From NCBI RefSeq assembly GCF_007989105.1, contig NZ_BJVK01000002.1, forward strand, positions 1-64,000: DNA of 64,000 nucleotides, given 5' to 3'. The position numbers were made by a program, and so were the translations under genes. The DNA comes from Lentilactobacillus kefiri. Lineage in GTDB: Bacteria > Bacillota > Bacilli > Lactobacillales > Lactobacillaceae. The notes below the pieces were generated by a model, which did no database searches, was not told the DNA's origin, and saw only the letters and a list, made by a program, of their open reading frames with translations. Shown here one piece after another: positions 1-8,558 of this stretch (position 1 is the stretch's first letter; every line of letters starts with the position of its first letter).

Positions 1-2
1 CC

Positions 3-57
3 AAAAAAGCACCAGTCACAAACCCTTGAGGCTTGTGACTGGTGCTTTACGTTTTTT
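3..57. terminator. Bidirectional terminator at window start
   Basis: A perfect 14-bp inverted repeat (8-21 with 33-46, AGCACCAGTCACAA) has an A-run on its left and a T-run on its right. On the minus strand it closes the P60/GH25 pair; on the plus strand it would close whatever lies left of the window. Confidence 0.85.
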
Positions 58-68
58 ATTTAGTTTGA

Positions 69-560
69 TTAGTCGTAACTTAAAGTAGTTGGGCGTGAGA
101 ATCCAACCACGTGCCACCATGGTGAGTAAACTTTTTCAGTAACCACACCGCGGTTTTGTGAATCGATCATGCGACCATTACCGATATACATACCAACGTG
201 TGAAATACTGTGTTTGCTTCCACCGAAGTATACCAAGTCACCCTTTTTGATGTTGCTCTTTGAAACTTTCTTTGTTCCGTTGTATTGTGCTTGAGCAGTT
301 CTTGGAATTGACTTCTTGATTGACTTTTTGTAAACATATTTAGTGAAACCTGAGCAATCAAAATGTGTAGGTCCAACAGCGCCGTAAACGTAACTTGCAC
401 CAAGATGCTTTTTAGCAACTTTCAAAACTTTTGAATATGATTTGTTTGATGAGCTGGCGTCTGCGTTGTTTGCTGAAGTATATGAAGTAACAGCGAATGC
501 AAATAATGCTGCGAGCAATAAAACTGGTTTTAAGATTGATTTGATAATACTGTGTGACAA
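69..560 (-). CDS. Secreted NlpC/P60 family cell-wall endopeptidase
   Basis: A 163-residue exported protein that probably cleaves peptide bonds in peptidoglycan stem peptides. Residues 1-35 are a signal peptide (basic start, hydrophobic core, cleavage near NADA). The rest is one NlpC/P60 domain: the catalytic cysteine is in HFDCSGF and the catalytic histidine in SHVGMYIG. There is no separate wall-binding module, so this is the minimal form of the family. The start is TTG (558-560 on the plus strand), chosen because AAAGGGGA lies seven bases upstream. It follows the GH25 gene by 36 bp on the same strand, and the two probably form an operon ending at the terminator at 3-57. The target bond is not predictable. 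Confidence 0.88.
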   Translation of the reverse strand: MSHSIIKSILKPVLLLAALFAFAVTSYTSANNADASSSNKSYSKVLKVAKKHLGASYVYGAVGPTHFDCSGFTKYVYKKSIKKSIPRTAQAQYNGTKKVSKSNIKKGDLVYFGGSKHSISHVGMYIGNGRMIDSQNRGVVTEKVYSPWWHVVGFSRPTTLSYD

Positions 561-596
561 GATTAGTTCCCCTTTACTTTGCGTAGTTTCGTTAAA

Positions 597-1496
597 TTAG
601 TCAGTTACGTATGCTTTATTAGCGGTGATGTAATTTCCGTTTGAAAGTTGGAACCGATAAGCTCCACCATTGGAACGGGTGATTGATTTAACTGAAAGCT
701 TCTTGCCTGCAGTAATCTTTGAAACCCGACTTTTGAAATTAACATCTTTATATTGATAAACATTTTTTGAAGTTGAAATCTTTTTATCACTAGGAAGTGA
801 CGTGAAGTAGGTTGGCTTTGCGGCATCTTTGGAAGATGTCTTTAACCATGAGTTAACAACCGAACCCTTTACCGCTTTACTTAAATCAACTCTTCCACTG
901 ATTCCGCTTAATGAACCGTGTGAAGTATATTGCCAAAGATCTGTTGTAACGTTTGGCTTAGCGGAATAATTGGCAATCCATGAACCGTCAAACTTGGAAT
1001 AGTTGATTTTGTGAACATTGACGTAATTCTGGTATGAGTAGTAAACCAAAGGCTTATTGGTTAACTTTCTCATTTGAGCAAGCCAGGCATTAACGTAAGA
1101 TTGTTCTGAGCCATGACCCTTTCGGTGTTCGTTATCCAAAACGTAGAAACGAGCTTTGGAACTTGCACGTTTATAAAAGTCTCTTGCTTCCTTTTTGGCA
1201 TCAGCCACGCTGCTGAACTCTGCGTAACCGTATTGGCCGAATGGAACGTTATATTTATATGCGCCGTTAGCGTTAATATTTTTATGAGTATCAATTCTGA
1301 AATCTGCGTCCCCAGTGTCACCATGTTGGACCCGGATAATTGCAAATTTTAATTGTTTGGAAGCTTTACTCCAGTTGATGTTTCCTTGGTACTGCGAAAC
1401 ATCAGCAATCTTTGTTTTGGCAGCGGATGCGTTAATCGCAAATGTGAATGCTGCCACAGCACCCATTAATAGGCCGGCTATTTTTCGAAATTTCAT
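597..1496 (-). CDS. Secreted GH25 lysozyme (N-acetylmuramidase) with C-terminal wall-binding-like module
   Basis: A 299-residue exported muramidase expected to cut beta-1,4 bonds between MurNAc and GlcNAc. Residues 1-25 are a signal peptide ending in ASA. Residues about 28-215 are the GH25 barrel: the strand motif IADVSQYQGNINW opens it, YVLDNE carries acidic active-site residues and DLWQYTS is near its end. The last ~75 residues (VYQYKDVNFKSRV, ending ANKAYV) resemble the DUF5776/SLAP-like repeats common at lactobacillar wall-protein ends. The same style of module ends the 965-residue surface protein at 39304. A GGAGG lies about 12 bases before the ATG. The P60 gene follows directly. Confidence 0.9.
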   Translation of the reverse strand: MKFRKIAGLLMGAVAAFTFAINASAAKTKIADVSQYQGNINWSKASKQLKFAIIRVQHGDTGDADFRIDTHKNINANGAYKYNVPFGQYGYAEFSSVADAKKEARDFYKRASSKARFYVLDNEHRKGHGSEQSYVNAWLAQMRKLTNKPLVYYSYQNYVNVHKINYSKFDGSWIANYSAKPNVTTDLWQYTSHGSLSGISGRVDLSKAVKGSVVNSWLKTSSKDAAKPTYFTSLPSDKKISTSKNVYQYKDVNFKSRVSKITAGKKLSVKSITRSNGGAYRFQLSNGNYITANKAYVTD

Positions 1497-1901
1497 ATTA
1501 GTAATAGTCCTCCTTTAAAAACTTACAAGAACAATTATATGAAATGAATGCTACCAACCAGTATCAGGATTGTTTCATAAATGTTAAGAAAGATTTCATA
1601 CTTTCTTCATATCTGTGTGATCCCTATGGTGACAGGGCTTTACACAGTAATTTAATTATCCAAATATTCGAAATTTTTTCGATATATTTTCTATTTTCCT
1701 TGGATATGGGGTCAAATTGACCTTAAATGCCTGCTTTATTACAAGTTAAGGGGGTGGAATGTAACAAAACATCGAAGTTCCTTAATAGTTGGTAAAAAAG
1801 TTCTTCTATATAATGTTCCAAATGAATGGGAAGTTATAATGATGGGTGTTAGAAGCTTTGTGAACTTCTATAATGTGAAATCTAATTTGAGGTGGATGAA
1901 C
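1497..1901. promoter_or_regulatory. Divergent intergenic region between GH25 and yfhO-like genes
   Basis: About 400 bases without a gene. A good -10 hexamer TATAAT is at 1809-1814, but no clear -35 element lies at the right distance, so the yfhO-like promoter is only partly supported. The ribosome binding site GAGGTGG at 1889-1895 fixes the downstream start at 1902. I see no strong hairpin or repeat here. Confidence 0.45.
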
Positions 1902-4496
1902 ATGCTGTCACAACGTGGTAGTCATACGAAACGTCATTTCTATATCCTTGCAGTACTGATCCCGTTGTTATTGGTCAGTGCTTTATTTGTGCTGATTGGG
2001 ATTGCACCATTTGGCTCCCATAATCTGTTGGTCAGCGACCTTTCCACGCAGTATTTGCAGTTCTTTGCTGAATTAAAGCGACAGATGGCTCATTTCTCTT
2101 TTTCGAGTTATTCCTTTCTAATGTCAATTGGGGACAGCCTTGTCCCAATTTATGCTTATTATTTGCTGAGCCCACTGAATATCATTATTTTATTCTTTGG
2201 AAATGCCCAGTTACCCATAGCTATTGACCTGATCATTTGGCTGAAGCTGATTTTGTGCTCAGTCTCCATGAGTGTCTTTTTGGGTAAAAAGTATCAAATG
2301 TATGATCTGATGGCCATTTATGGTGGCTTTGCATACGGTCTGTGTGGATTTGTGTCGATGTATTTCTATGATTTGATGTGGCTTGACGCTTTGATTTGGC
2401 TGCCGGTGATGATCTATGGCCTGGAAAAACTCTACTATTATGGCAAGCCGACGATTTATGTTATCAGCCTGGTTGCGATTATTTTGACGAACTTCTACAT
2501 GGGCTACATTATCTGTGTCTTTAATGTGTTGTACATGGCGTTTTTGTTAAAGAAAAACCAGCCTTACAGATTGCCGTTCTTTGAGAATTTGAAAGCCAAC
2601 TGGCGTAAAATTGGCTGGTTTATTTGGTATTCGTTATTGTCGGGATTGACCACTGCCGTTGTGCTGATTCCTACCGCAATTGCCATGATGGCAACTGGAA
2701 AGAAAGATTTATCGGTTGTCAATTTCTTATTTAAAGGAACATTTGGATTAAGCTTTCCGGTTAACTTTGGCGTTGGTGGGAACGATTTTGCCGGCCGCCT
2801 GGTCCATAATCCCAGTTTCTTTACCGGGTCGTTATTTATAGTTGGAATCGTTGTGTATTTTCTTTCCAAGATGATTACTAAACGGGATAAGCAGGCTGCC
2901 GGAATATTGGTTGGCGGAATTTTTGTCGGCATGTGGCTGTTACCGTTGAATACGATTTGGCATATGATGCAGCAGCCGGCCGGGTTCCCATTTAGAATGG
3001 TCTTTTTGTTCAGCTTTGCGATTATTATGATTACCTATGAAGGTTATCTTCAGGGGATGTTTGCCGAAGAAAAGCTGTTGATTCGTTGTGCAGCGGGAAT
3101 TACCGTTGCTATTTTGATTGGCTATGTGTTTGCCAATATTGACGGTCAAAAGATGATGGAATTCAGATTTGATATTCCACAACTTTCGGTATCGAACATT
3201 GTTCTTGTGTTTGTAGTCGGCTTTATGATTGTGACGACGATTGCCTTGATTGGCGTTGGCAAACAGCGCCGTTCCAGTCAAATCTTTTTAGGATTCATTC
3301 TTGCCGCTGAACTTGGCCTGAACTTTATGATTGCGACTGACGGGGCGCCGTTTGGTAACCAGAAAGCCTTCGAGCACACCTATGCCCAATCTATCAAAAA
3401 GGTTGATACCATTGAAAAACAAAATCAATCCGACCGCGGCTTCTATCGATTTGTGATTGTTAATAAGCCGTTTCGAAACCTGTTCAAAGTTCCATATAAC
3501 GGATACAATGATTCATTCTTATACCGAAACTATGGCATCAGCTCTTACAGTTCGACTCTGAATACTCATACCCATCATGTATTGGGCGACCTGGGATTTT
3601 CTTCCAGAAATATTCGGCGGATTGACTCGTTTGGTGGAACCGCCATTACAAATTACTTCTTTGGCCTAAAGGACTATTACTTTATCGGAAATGATACCAA
3701 CAAGCTAACGGTTAGGAAGCAGACTGCCGGGCTTGGGTTTACGGCTGATAATCAAATCCAGCATTTAAAATTAAGAAGAGAGCTGGTATTCGACAATCTC
3801 AATCGGTTTGTTCAAAAAGTCGCCGGTAATCATAAACAATATATTGTTAAGCCGACGATTGTCAGCAATGCCCATTATGTCACCCGAGATTACTTTGGGT
3901 ATAAAGCCCAGTTCTATGCAAATACGACGGGGCCACAATACCTCTATGTTCCAAGAGTTCGGCTGATTGGCGTTTCAATTTATGTCAATGGTCAAAAACT
4001 TTCCAACCTATATAGTGGGTTGGGGACGGAAATGGTTCCGTTGGGTTATATGCAAAAAGGCCAGATTTCCACCGTCACGATTCATTCCAATAAAGAGTTG
4101 CCCAAAATTCCGCGAGACATTGGCGGAATAAATATGCGGAATCTCAAACAAGTTGTGAAGGATCAAAATAAGCATCTGTTCAAGCTGCAGAATCCAAGTC
4201 GATTGAATGAGCATGGTGGGCACTTTAAAGGAACCGTTAACGTTGGCAACAAAGCAAGAACTCTGGTGATTACGATTCCGTTTGATCAAGGCTGGCAGGT
4301 TAAAGTAGATGGCCAGCAACAAGCCGTCAAGCGAGTTGCCGGCGGGTTGGTTGGCATTCCATTGTCGAAAGGCAGCCACCACATTGCCTTTAACTATCAT
4401 ATTAGAGGCTTGTTGGCAGGGGTTGGCGTAACCCTTCTGGGGCTGGTTAGCCTATGCTGTACAGCCATTTGGCGGTATTATAGGCGGAAAGTGTAA
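1902..4496 (+). CDS. YfhO family polytopic membrane protein
   Basis: An 864-residue integral membrane protein of the YfhO family. Members resemble GT-C fold glycosyltransferases and are linked in Firmicutes to glycosylation of teichoic or lipoteichoic acid; the exact substrate here is unknown. The first ~490 residues hold about a dozen hydrophobic segments. The early loop contains DLSTQYLQFF, typical of the family. The next ~340 residues form a soluble extracellular domain, followed by one final TM helix and a basic end (RYYRRKV). An upstream in-frame ATG at 1839 exists, but 1902 has GAGGTGG six bases before it and gives a normal basic N-terminus (SQRGSHTKRH). The gene stands alone. Confidence 0.82.
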   Translation: MLSQRGSHTKRHFYILAVLIPLLLVSALFVLIGIAPFGSHNLLVSDLSTQYLQFFAELKRQMAHFSFSSYSFLMSIGDSLVPIYAYYLLSPLNIIILFFGNAQLPIAIDLIIWLKLILCSVSMSVFLGKKYQMYDLMAIYGGFAYGLCGFVSMYFYDLMWLDALIWLPVMIYGLEKLYYYGKPTIYVISLVAIILTNFYMGYIICVFNVLYMAFLLKKNQPYRLPFFENLKANWRKIGWFIWYSLLSGLTTAVVLIPTAIAMMATGKKDLSVVNFLFKGTFGLSFPVNFGVGGNDFAGRLVHNPSFFTGSLFIVGIVVYFLSKMITKRDKQAAGILVGGIFVGMWLLPLNTIWHMMQQPAGFPFRMVFLFSFAIIMITYEGYLQGMFAEEKLLIRCAAGITVAILIGYVFANIDGQKMMEFRFDIPQLSVSNIVLVFVVGFMIVTTIALIGVGKQRRSSQIFLGFILAAELGLNFMIATDGAPFGNQKAFEHTYAQSIKKVDTIEKQNQSDRGFYRFVIVNKPFRNLFKVPYNGYNDSFLYRNYGISSYSSTLNTHTHHVLGDLGFSSRNIRRIDSFGGTAITNYFFGLKDYYFIGNDTNKLTVRKQTAGLGFTADNQIQHLKLRRELVFDNLNRFVQKVAGNHKQYIVKPTIVSNAHYVTRDYFGYKAQFYANTTGPQYLYVPRVRLIGVSIYVNGQKLSNLYSGLGTEMVPLGYMQKGQISTVTIHSNKELPKIPRDIGGINMRNLKQVVKDQNKHLFKLQNPSRLNEHGGHFKGTVNVGNKARTLVITIPFDQGWQVKVDGQQQAVKRVAGGLVGIPLSKGSHHIAFNYHIRGLLAGVGVTLLGLVSLCCTAIWRYYRRKV

Positions 4497-4642
4497 AACA
4501 TTTACACTCCTCGTTAAATAGAGCGGAAAGATTTTGTTAACCCTTTTGTTATTAATAATGCCGTCATATCAGCGTTACTGGAACTCATTTTAAATTATTT
4601 TCATAAAAGATGAACTTTTTTGAAAATAATTATCAATAACCC

Positions 4643-4671
4643 TTGCGAAAATTCTTTTCAAAATATATAAT
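4643..4671 (+). promoter_or_regulatory. Sigma-A promoter of gnd
   Basis: TTGCGA (4643-4648) and TATAAT (4666-4671) are separated by exactly 17 bases, upstream of the 6-phosphogluconate dehydrogenase start at 4726. This is one of the best-formed promoters in the window and fits a highly expressed gene. Confidence 0.75.
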
Positions 4672-4725
4672 GTTCTCGTAGACAAGAAACTAACTAATAT
4701 ATAAGACGAAAGAGGTACATTACTT

Positions 4726-5628
4726 ATGCAAATTGGTATGATTGGTCTCGGAAAAATGGGTCTTAATCTTGTTAAGAACATGATCCGTAACGGTAACGAA
4801 GTTGTTGCATTTGATTTGGACGAAGCAAACATTAAATTAGCTCAAGAAGCAGGTGCAACTCCCGCTTCAAGCAATGCTGATCTTGTAAGCAAGTTGGACG
4901 CACCACGCACTGTATGGATTATGGTTCCAGCAGGCAAGCCAACTGACTCAACTGTTACTGAACTGGTTGGCCTTCTTTCAAAGGGTGACTACCTGATCGA
5001 TGGTGGTAACTCATTCTATCAAGACTCAATTCGTCATGGTAAGATTGCTGAAGAAAAAGATATTAACTTCTTCGATTGTGGTACTTCAGGTGGTAAGAAC
5101 GGTGCTCTCAATGGTGGTAACTTCATGATTGGTGGTACTAGTGCCGAAGCATTTGAACACATCAAACCATTATTCGAAGGAATTTCACAAAAAGATGGTT
5201 ACCTTTACACTGGTAAGCCAGGTTCAGGTCACTACTTGAAGATGGTTCATAACGGTATTGAATACGGTATGATGGAAGCCATCGGTGAAGGTTACGATGT
5301 TTTGGACCACAGCCCATATGACTACGACAACGAAGCTGTTGCCAAAGTTTGGGTAAACGGATCAGTTATCCGTGGCTGGCTCATGGAATTGGCTCAAGAA
5401 GCATTTGCTAACGATGCTAACTTGGATCAAATTTCAGGCAAGATGTTCTCATCAGGTGAAGGTAAGTGGACTGTTCAAGAAGCCCTCAAACAAGGCATTC
5501 CAGTTCCAGTTATCACTGATTCATTGTTCGCACGTAACCGTTCAATGGAACAAGATACATTTACAGGTAAAGTTGTATCAGCATTGCGTCACGGATTCGG
5601 TGGCCATGCAATGGATATGAAAAAGTAA
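4726..5628 (+). CDS. gnd: 6-phosphogluconate dehydrogenase, decarboxylating (short NAD-type)
   Basis: Oxidises 6-phospho-D-gluconate to ribulose 5-phosphate and CO2, the step feeding the phosphoketolase pathway of heterofermenters. At 300 residues it belongs to the short GntZ/YqeC-like class, usually NAD-dependent, not the ~470-residue NADP class. The N-terminal Rossmann motif is GMIGLGKMGLNLV, with DLDE at the end of strand 2 favouring NAD. The substrate loop is DCGTSGGKNGA and the catalytic lysine is in HYLKMVHNGIEYG. RBS AAAGAGGT precedes the ATG. It has a strong promoter and terminators. Gluconokinase, which makes its substrate, is encoded at 25845. Confidence 0.93.
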   Translation: MQIGMIGLGKMGLNLVKNMIRNGNEVVAFDLDEANIKLAQEAGATPASSNADLVSKLDAPRTVWIMVPAGKPTDSTVTELVGLLSKGDYLIDGGNSFYQDSIRHGKIAEEKDINFFDCGTSGGKNGALNGGNFMIGGTSAEAFEHIKPLFEGISQKDGYLYTGKPGSGHYLKMVHNGIEYGMMEAIGEGYDVLDHSPYDYDNEAVAKVWVNGSVIRGWLMELAQEAFANDANLDQISGKMFSSGEGKWTVQEALKQGIPVPVITDSLFARNRSMEQDTFTGKVVSALRHGFGGHAMDMKK

Positions 5629-5650
5629 AGAGCGTGACGAGACCCGCCTT

Positions 5651-5733
5651 GGGCCTGGTGCGTAAGTGAAAAGTGTGTATCAATGGACGTGCTTTGTCCA
5701 TTGATACACACTTTTTATTTACGTGTAAGGCCC
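5651..5733. terminator. Nested stem-loop terminator after gnd
   Basis: An 18-bp perfect inverted repeat (5671-5688 with 5696-5713) is followed by a T-rich tract. It is nested inside an outer GGGCCT/AGGCCC pair at 5651-5656 and 5728-5733. It is the first of three hairpins in this intergenic region. Confidence 0.8.
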
Positions 5734-5742
5734 AGGGTCGTC

Positions 5743-5773
5743 GGAACGCATTTCTGCTAGATAGCAGGAATAC
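5743..5773 (+). repeat. 31-bp intergenic repeat, copy 1
   Basis: This 31-base unit begins GGAACGCATTTC and ends AGCAGGAATAC. It is identical to the copy at 5941-5971 and contains an imperfect palindrome CTGCTA/TAGCAG. Both copies sit just before a long hairpin. Confidence 0.85.
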
Positions 5774-5780
5774 GCGATTT

Positions 5781-5844
5781 GGTGTATAAGGGAAGAAGAC
5801 CAATGATGAACTTGTTCATCGTTGGTCTTCTTTTCTTATACACC
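5781..5844. terminator. Long intergenic stem-loop with UUCG-less short loop
   Basis: The arms GGTGTATAAG...ATGAA (5781-5810) and TTCAT...CTTATACACC (5815-5844) pair almost fully around a four-base loop. No gene lies between this and the preceding terminator, so it is extra to what gnd needs. It may be a transcript-stabilising structure or a repeated mobile-like hairpin. Confidence 0.7.
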
Positions 5845-5940
5845 GGGGTTGGGTTGCAAGCGCACGTTTCAGCTAAGTAACAGTAAAGCTGGGTCCATGG
5901 TCGTCGCCAGTAGGCTAGGCAGGCGTTCCCGCCGGCCGTT

Positions 5941-5971
5941 GGAACGCATTTCTGCTAGATAGCAGGAATAC
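5941..5971 (+). repeat. 31-bp intergenic repeat, copy 2
   Basis: Identical over 31 bases to 5743-5773 and again followed by a hairpin beginning with a TATAAG-type sequence. The stretch 5845-5940 between them holds only short GC-rich palindromes and a CACGTTTCAGC motif near 5863 that resembles part of the repeat. Confidence 0.85.
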
Positions 5972-5994
5972 ATGGTTCGGTTTATAAGAGAAGG

Positions 5995-6037
5995 AAGCCA
6001 ATGATGGGCGTAAGTTTGCCCATCGTTGGCTTTTTTT
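5995..6037 (+). terminator. Third stem-loop of the gnd downstream region
   Basis: A 15-bp stem (5995-6009 with 6018-6032, one mismatch) is followed by seven T residues, the form of a rho-independent terminator on the plus strand. No coding sequence is seen between gnd and this point. Confidence 0.75.
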
Positions 6038-6189
6038 GCGCGCAGCGGTTAACATCATTCGCGTCCAACTAATGATCACCAACTTTTGGCAACCAATCGT
6101 AACATAATCAGTCAGGCGGAGTTGGTTGTTTGGCGCATATAGGCTGGTAACATAAGGTATGAATTAAATGATAAGGAGGATAAATCAGC

Positions 6190-6660
6190 ATGACAGAAAA
6201 TTCGAATATTGCCCAGAACTTACGTGATCAACGTAATCATCACGGCTATACATTGGAACAGGTTGCTGAAAAAGTCCACGTTTCACGGCAGGCAATTGCT
6301 AAATGGGAGAGTGGTGAGTCAGCTCCCGACATTTCCCATGCCGATTTGTTAGCTAATCTTTATGGCATCACTTTAGATAATTTAATTCATTACAGCATTG
6401 AATCCAACAAAGTGGGAATTCCACCAAAGGGGAAGTCCCTATATGGAACTGTAACCGTTGGTGAACGGGGACAGATTGTCATTCCCAAAAAAGCTCGGGA
6501 CGTGTTTGGCTTTAATAAAGGAACCAGTCTTGTTGTTTTGGGCGACACGACCGGCGAACTACCCGGAATTGCACTTGTAAAAAGTGATACTTTTCTTGAT
6601 CGAGCACGGGCATATTCAGATGTTGCTAGTCAACCCAAGGCCGATGACCATGATAAATGA
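6190..6660 (+). CDS. XRE-type HTH plus AbrB/SpoVT swapped-hairpin regulator
   Basis: A 156-residue predicted transcription factor with two DNA-binding folds. Residues 8-65 are a Cro/C1 helix-turn-helix (LEQVAEKVHVSRQAIAKWESG). Residues about 82-125 are an AbrB-like beta-hairpin domain (GTVTVGERGQIVIPKKARD). RBS AAGGAGG lies upstream of the ATG. It is followed after 99 bp by an ABC ATPase and permease on the same strand, so it is a likely local regulator of that exporter. The cue is not evident. A linker of about 20 residues joins the domains. Confidence 0.85.
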   Translation: MTENSNIAQNLRDQRNHHGYTLEQVAEKVHVSRQAIAKWESGESAPDISHADLLANLYGITLDNLIHYSIESNKVGIPPKGKSLYGTVTVGERGQIVIPKKARDVFGFNKGTSLVVLGDTTGELPGIALVKSDTFLDRARAYSDVASQPKADDHDK

Positions 6661-6759
6661 GTCGTTTTGGTAGTCTGTTCATTTGTTTGCCGGTAATTTG
6701 TCTTTCTATGATTAACAATGGCTTGGTTTAAAAGCTGATTAGTTCAGCGGGAGGATCAT

Positions 6760-7674
6760 ATGACAACCTCAATTTTAGATATCGAACACCTTAGTAAAAG
6801 CTTCGGTCACAAGCAGGTTTTGAAAGATGTTTCATTCGGGGTTCAGGCGGGACACATTATTGGCTTGGTGGGTCCTAATGGTGCTGGTAAATCCACTATC
6901 ATGAAGGCAATTCTTGGCTTATTTAACTATCCTGAAGGAAAAATAATGGTTGATGGTGAAGTGGTTTCACCGACCAGTCATCAATCAATGGATGAGGTGG
7001 GTGCTTTAATTGAATATCCAGGAATATACCCATTTTTAACCGGTTATCAACACCTACACCTGTTTTCAAAAAAGACAACCTCAGACACTCAGGTAATGGA
7101 CATTGTCCGCAAACTGCGGATGGATGCTTATATTAATCGCAAGGCTAAGACTTACTCTTTAGGGATGAAACAAAAGCTGGGCATTGCTTTGGCACTCGTC
7201 AACAATCCCAGACTTGTCATTTTAGATGAACCCATGAACGGATTAGATCCTCAATCCAATAAAGATTTGCGCAATCTCATTCTCAGTTATGCAAGAAGTG
7301 GAACCACATTTCTGATATCCAGCCATATTTTAAGTGAACTGGAGAAGTTAATTGACGATATCGTTGTGATTGATCAAGGACAAATTGTTTATACCCAAAG
7401 TATGGTCACCCTTGAAAGTGGCAGTAAAAAGCTGTTGGCTTTCAAAACTTCGGATGACGTAAAGGCAAGTCATATTTTAGCTCAACATGGATATCAGCTT
7501 GATAAAAGTGGTGGCGTTTCGGTTATCGAAAATGGGCAAAACCAGATGGCTGACATGATTAATTTACTGACAGGCAACGGCATCAATATTGAAGATGTTC
7601 AGCATGTTCACAATGACTTGGAGACCATCCTGCTTAATCTGCTTAAGGATGATCAAGTAAAGGGGTCGAAATAA
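6760..7674 (+). CDS. ABC transporter ATP-binding protein (BcrA/lantibiotic-immunity type)
   Basis: A 304-residue ATPase that powers the membrane partner encoded next. Walker A is GPNGAGKST, the signature region is YSLGMKQKLG and Walker B is LVILDEPMNGLD, with the switch histidine in SSHILSEL. Domain order and the ~75-residue C-terminal extension match the CcmA/BcrA type used for bacitracin or bacteriocin self-protection and for unknown exports. RBS GGGAGGA precedes the ATG. Its stop and the permease start are one base apart, implying translational coupling. Substrate unknown. Confidence 0.88.
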   Translation: MTTSILDIEHLSKSFGHKQVLKDVSFGVQAGHIIGLVGPNGAGKSTIMKAILGLFNYPEGKIMVDGEVVSPTSHQSMDEVGALIEYPGIYPFLTGYQHLHLFSKKTTSDTQVMDIVRKLRMDAYINRKAKTYSLGMKQKLGIALALVNNPRLVILDEPMNGLDPQSNKDLRNLILSYARSGTTFLISSHILSELEKLIDDIVVIDQGQIVYTQSMVTLESGSKKLLAFKTSDDVKASHILAQHGYQLDKSGGVSVIENGQNQMADMINLLTGNGINIEDVQHVHNDLETILLNLLKDDQVKGSK

Positions 7675-7675
7675 A

Positions 7676-8452
7676 ATGATAACTTTAGTTAAACAAGAGT
7701 GCTTCAAATTACTTCATAAAAGCAGCACTTACATCTCCTCGGCTACTTTATTACTATTGATGACCGCCCTTGGATTTTTAAGTAAATATTACCCAGGTTC
7801 CTGGGGCAAACCGGAAATCCAGTTTGTCCAATTATTTGCAGGGATTTATTGGATTCCATTGTTTATGATTGCGGCCTGCAGTTCCATTATTGCCATGGAA
7901 TTTCAATACGGGACTATTAAGGAATTACTGTATCGTAAATATTATCGCGGCCAAATTTTAATCAGCAAATGGATCACCATGTTCCTTTATTCGGTTTATT
8001 TCTTTTCTGTTTCCTTGGCATGGTCGTTAGTGATCAAAGCTGTGTTATTCAACGATACGTTTAAGTTAAGCGATCAATACAATAACCAGCTGACCATTAT
8101 CCATGCGAATATTTTGATCATCATCGGATCGTTCCTGGTCCTTTGGATGATTCTGAGCTTGGTTTTGTTACTGGCAAATGTCTTCCGAAGCACAGCTACT
8201 GCAATTTCCATCGGAATTGTGGGGTATTTTGGCTTGTACATTATAGAAGGAATGATGATTAAGATCATGAATCGGTGGGAATGGCTGAAATGGAATCCGT
8301 TAAACATCTTGAATTTGCCATTGCAGTTGACCGAACCAAATGCCGACAAGGTCACATTATTATCAACTCCGGAAATGGTCGGCGCATGCCTTGGGTATAC
8401 GATCATTTCGCTGGTATTGAGCTATATCGTTTTTAAGCGAAGAAGCGTTTAG
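7676..8452 (+). CDS. ABC-2 type transporter permease
   Basis: A 258-residue membrane protein with six predicted hydrophobic segments (residues about 19-37, 56-75, 103-125, 145-168, 175-193, 232-250), the normal number for the ABC-2/BcrB permease family. The motif EFQYGTIKELLYRK after TM2 is characteristic of lantibiotic-immunity and bacitracin-type permeases. It forms a two-gene exporter with the ATPase upstream and ends at a strong terminator. No histidine-kinase pair is nearby; the XRE-AbrB protein is the only adjacent regulator. Confidence 0.85.
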   Translation: MITLVKQECFKLLHKSSTYISSATLLLLMTALGFLSKYYPGSWGKPEIQFVQLFAGIYWIPLFMIAACSSIIAMEFQYGTIKELLYRKYYRGQILISKWITMFLYSVYFFSVSLAWSLVIKAVLFNDTFKLSDQYNNQLTIIHANILIIIGSFLVLWMILSLVLLLANVFRSTATAISIGIVGYFGLYIIEGMMIKIMNRWEWLKWNPLNILNLPLQLTEPNADKVTLLSTPEMVGACLGYTIISLVLSYIVFKRRSV

Positions 8453-8457
8453 AAAAC

Positions 8458-8519
8458 AAAAAGTCCCACTTGAATAACCTGGCGTAAAGGTTGCCTCGTT
8501 ACTCAAGTGGGACTTTATT
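8458..8519. terminator. Bidirectional terminator between permease and araC-type gene
   Basis: A 14-bp perfect stem (8460-8473 with 8503-8516) contains an inner AACCT/AGGTT pair and has A/T tracts on both sides. It serves the permease on the plus strand and the convergent AraC-type gene on the minus strand. Confidence 0.85.
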
Positions 8520-8558
8520 TGTTAAGTGCTCGTTGTTTTTAAATGATCCCAACTGAAA

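Noticed and set aside
5629-6189. CRISPR array or tRNA cluster
   Set aside because: Only two identical 31-base units 198 bases apart with unequal flanks, and no cloverleaf; the repeats go with hairpins instead.
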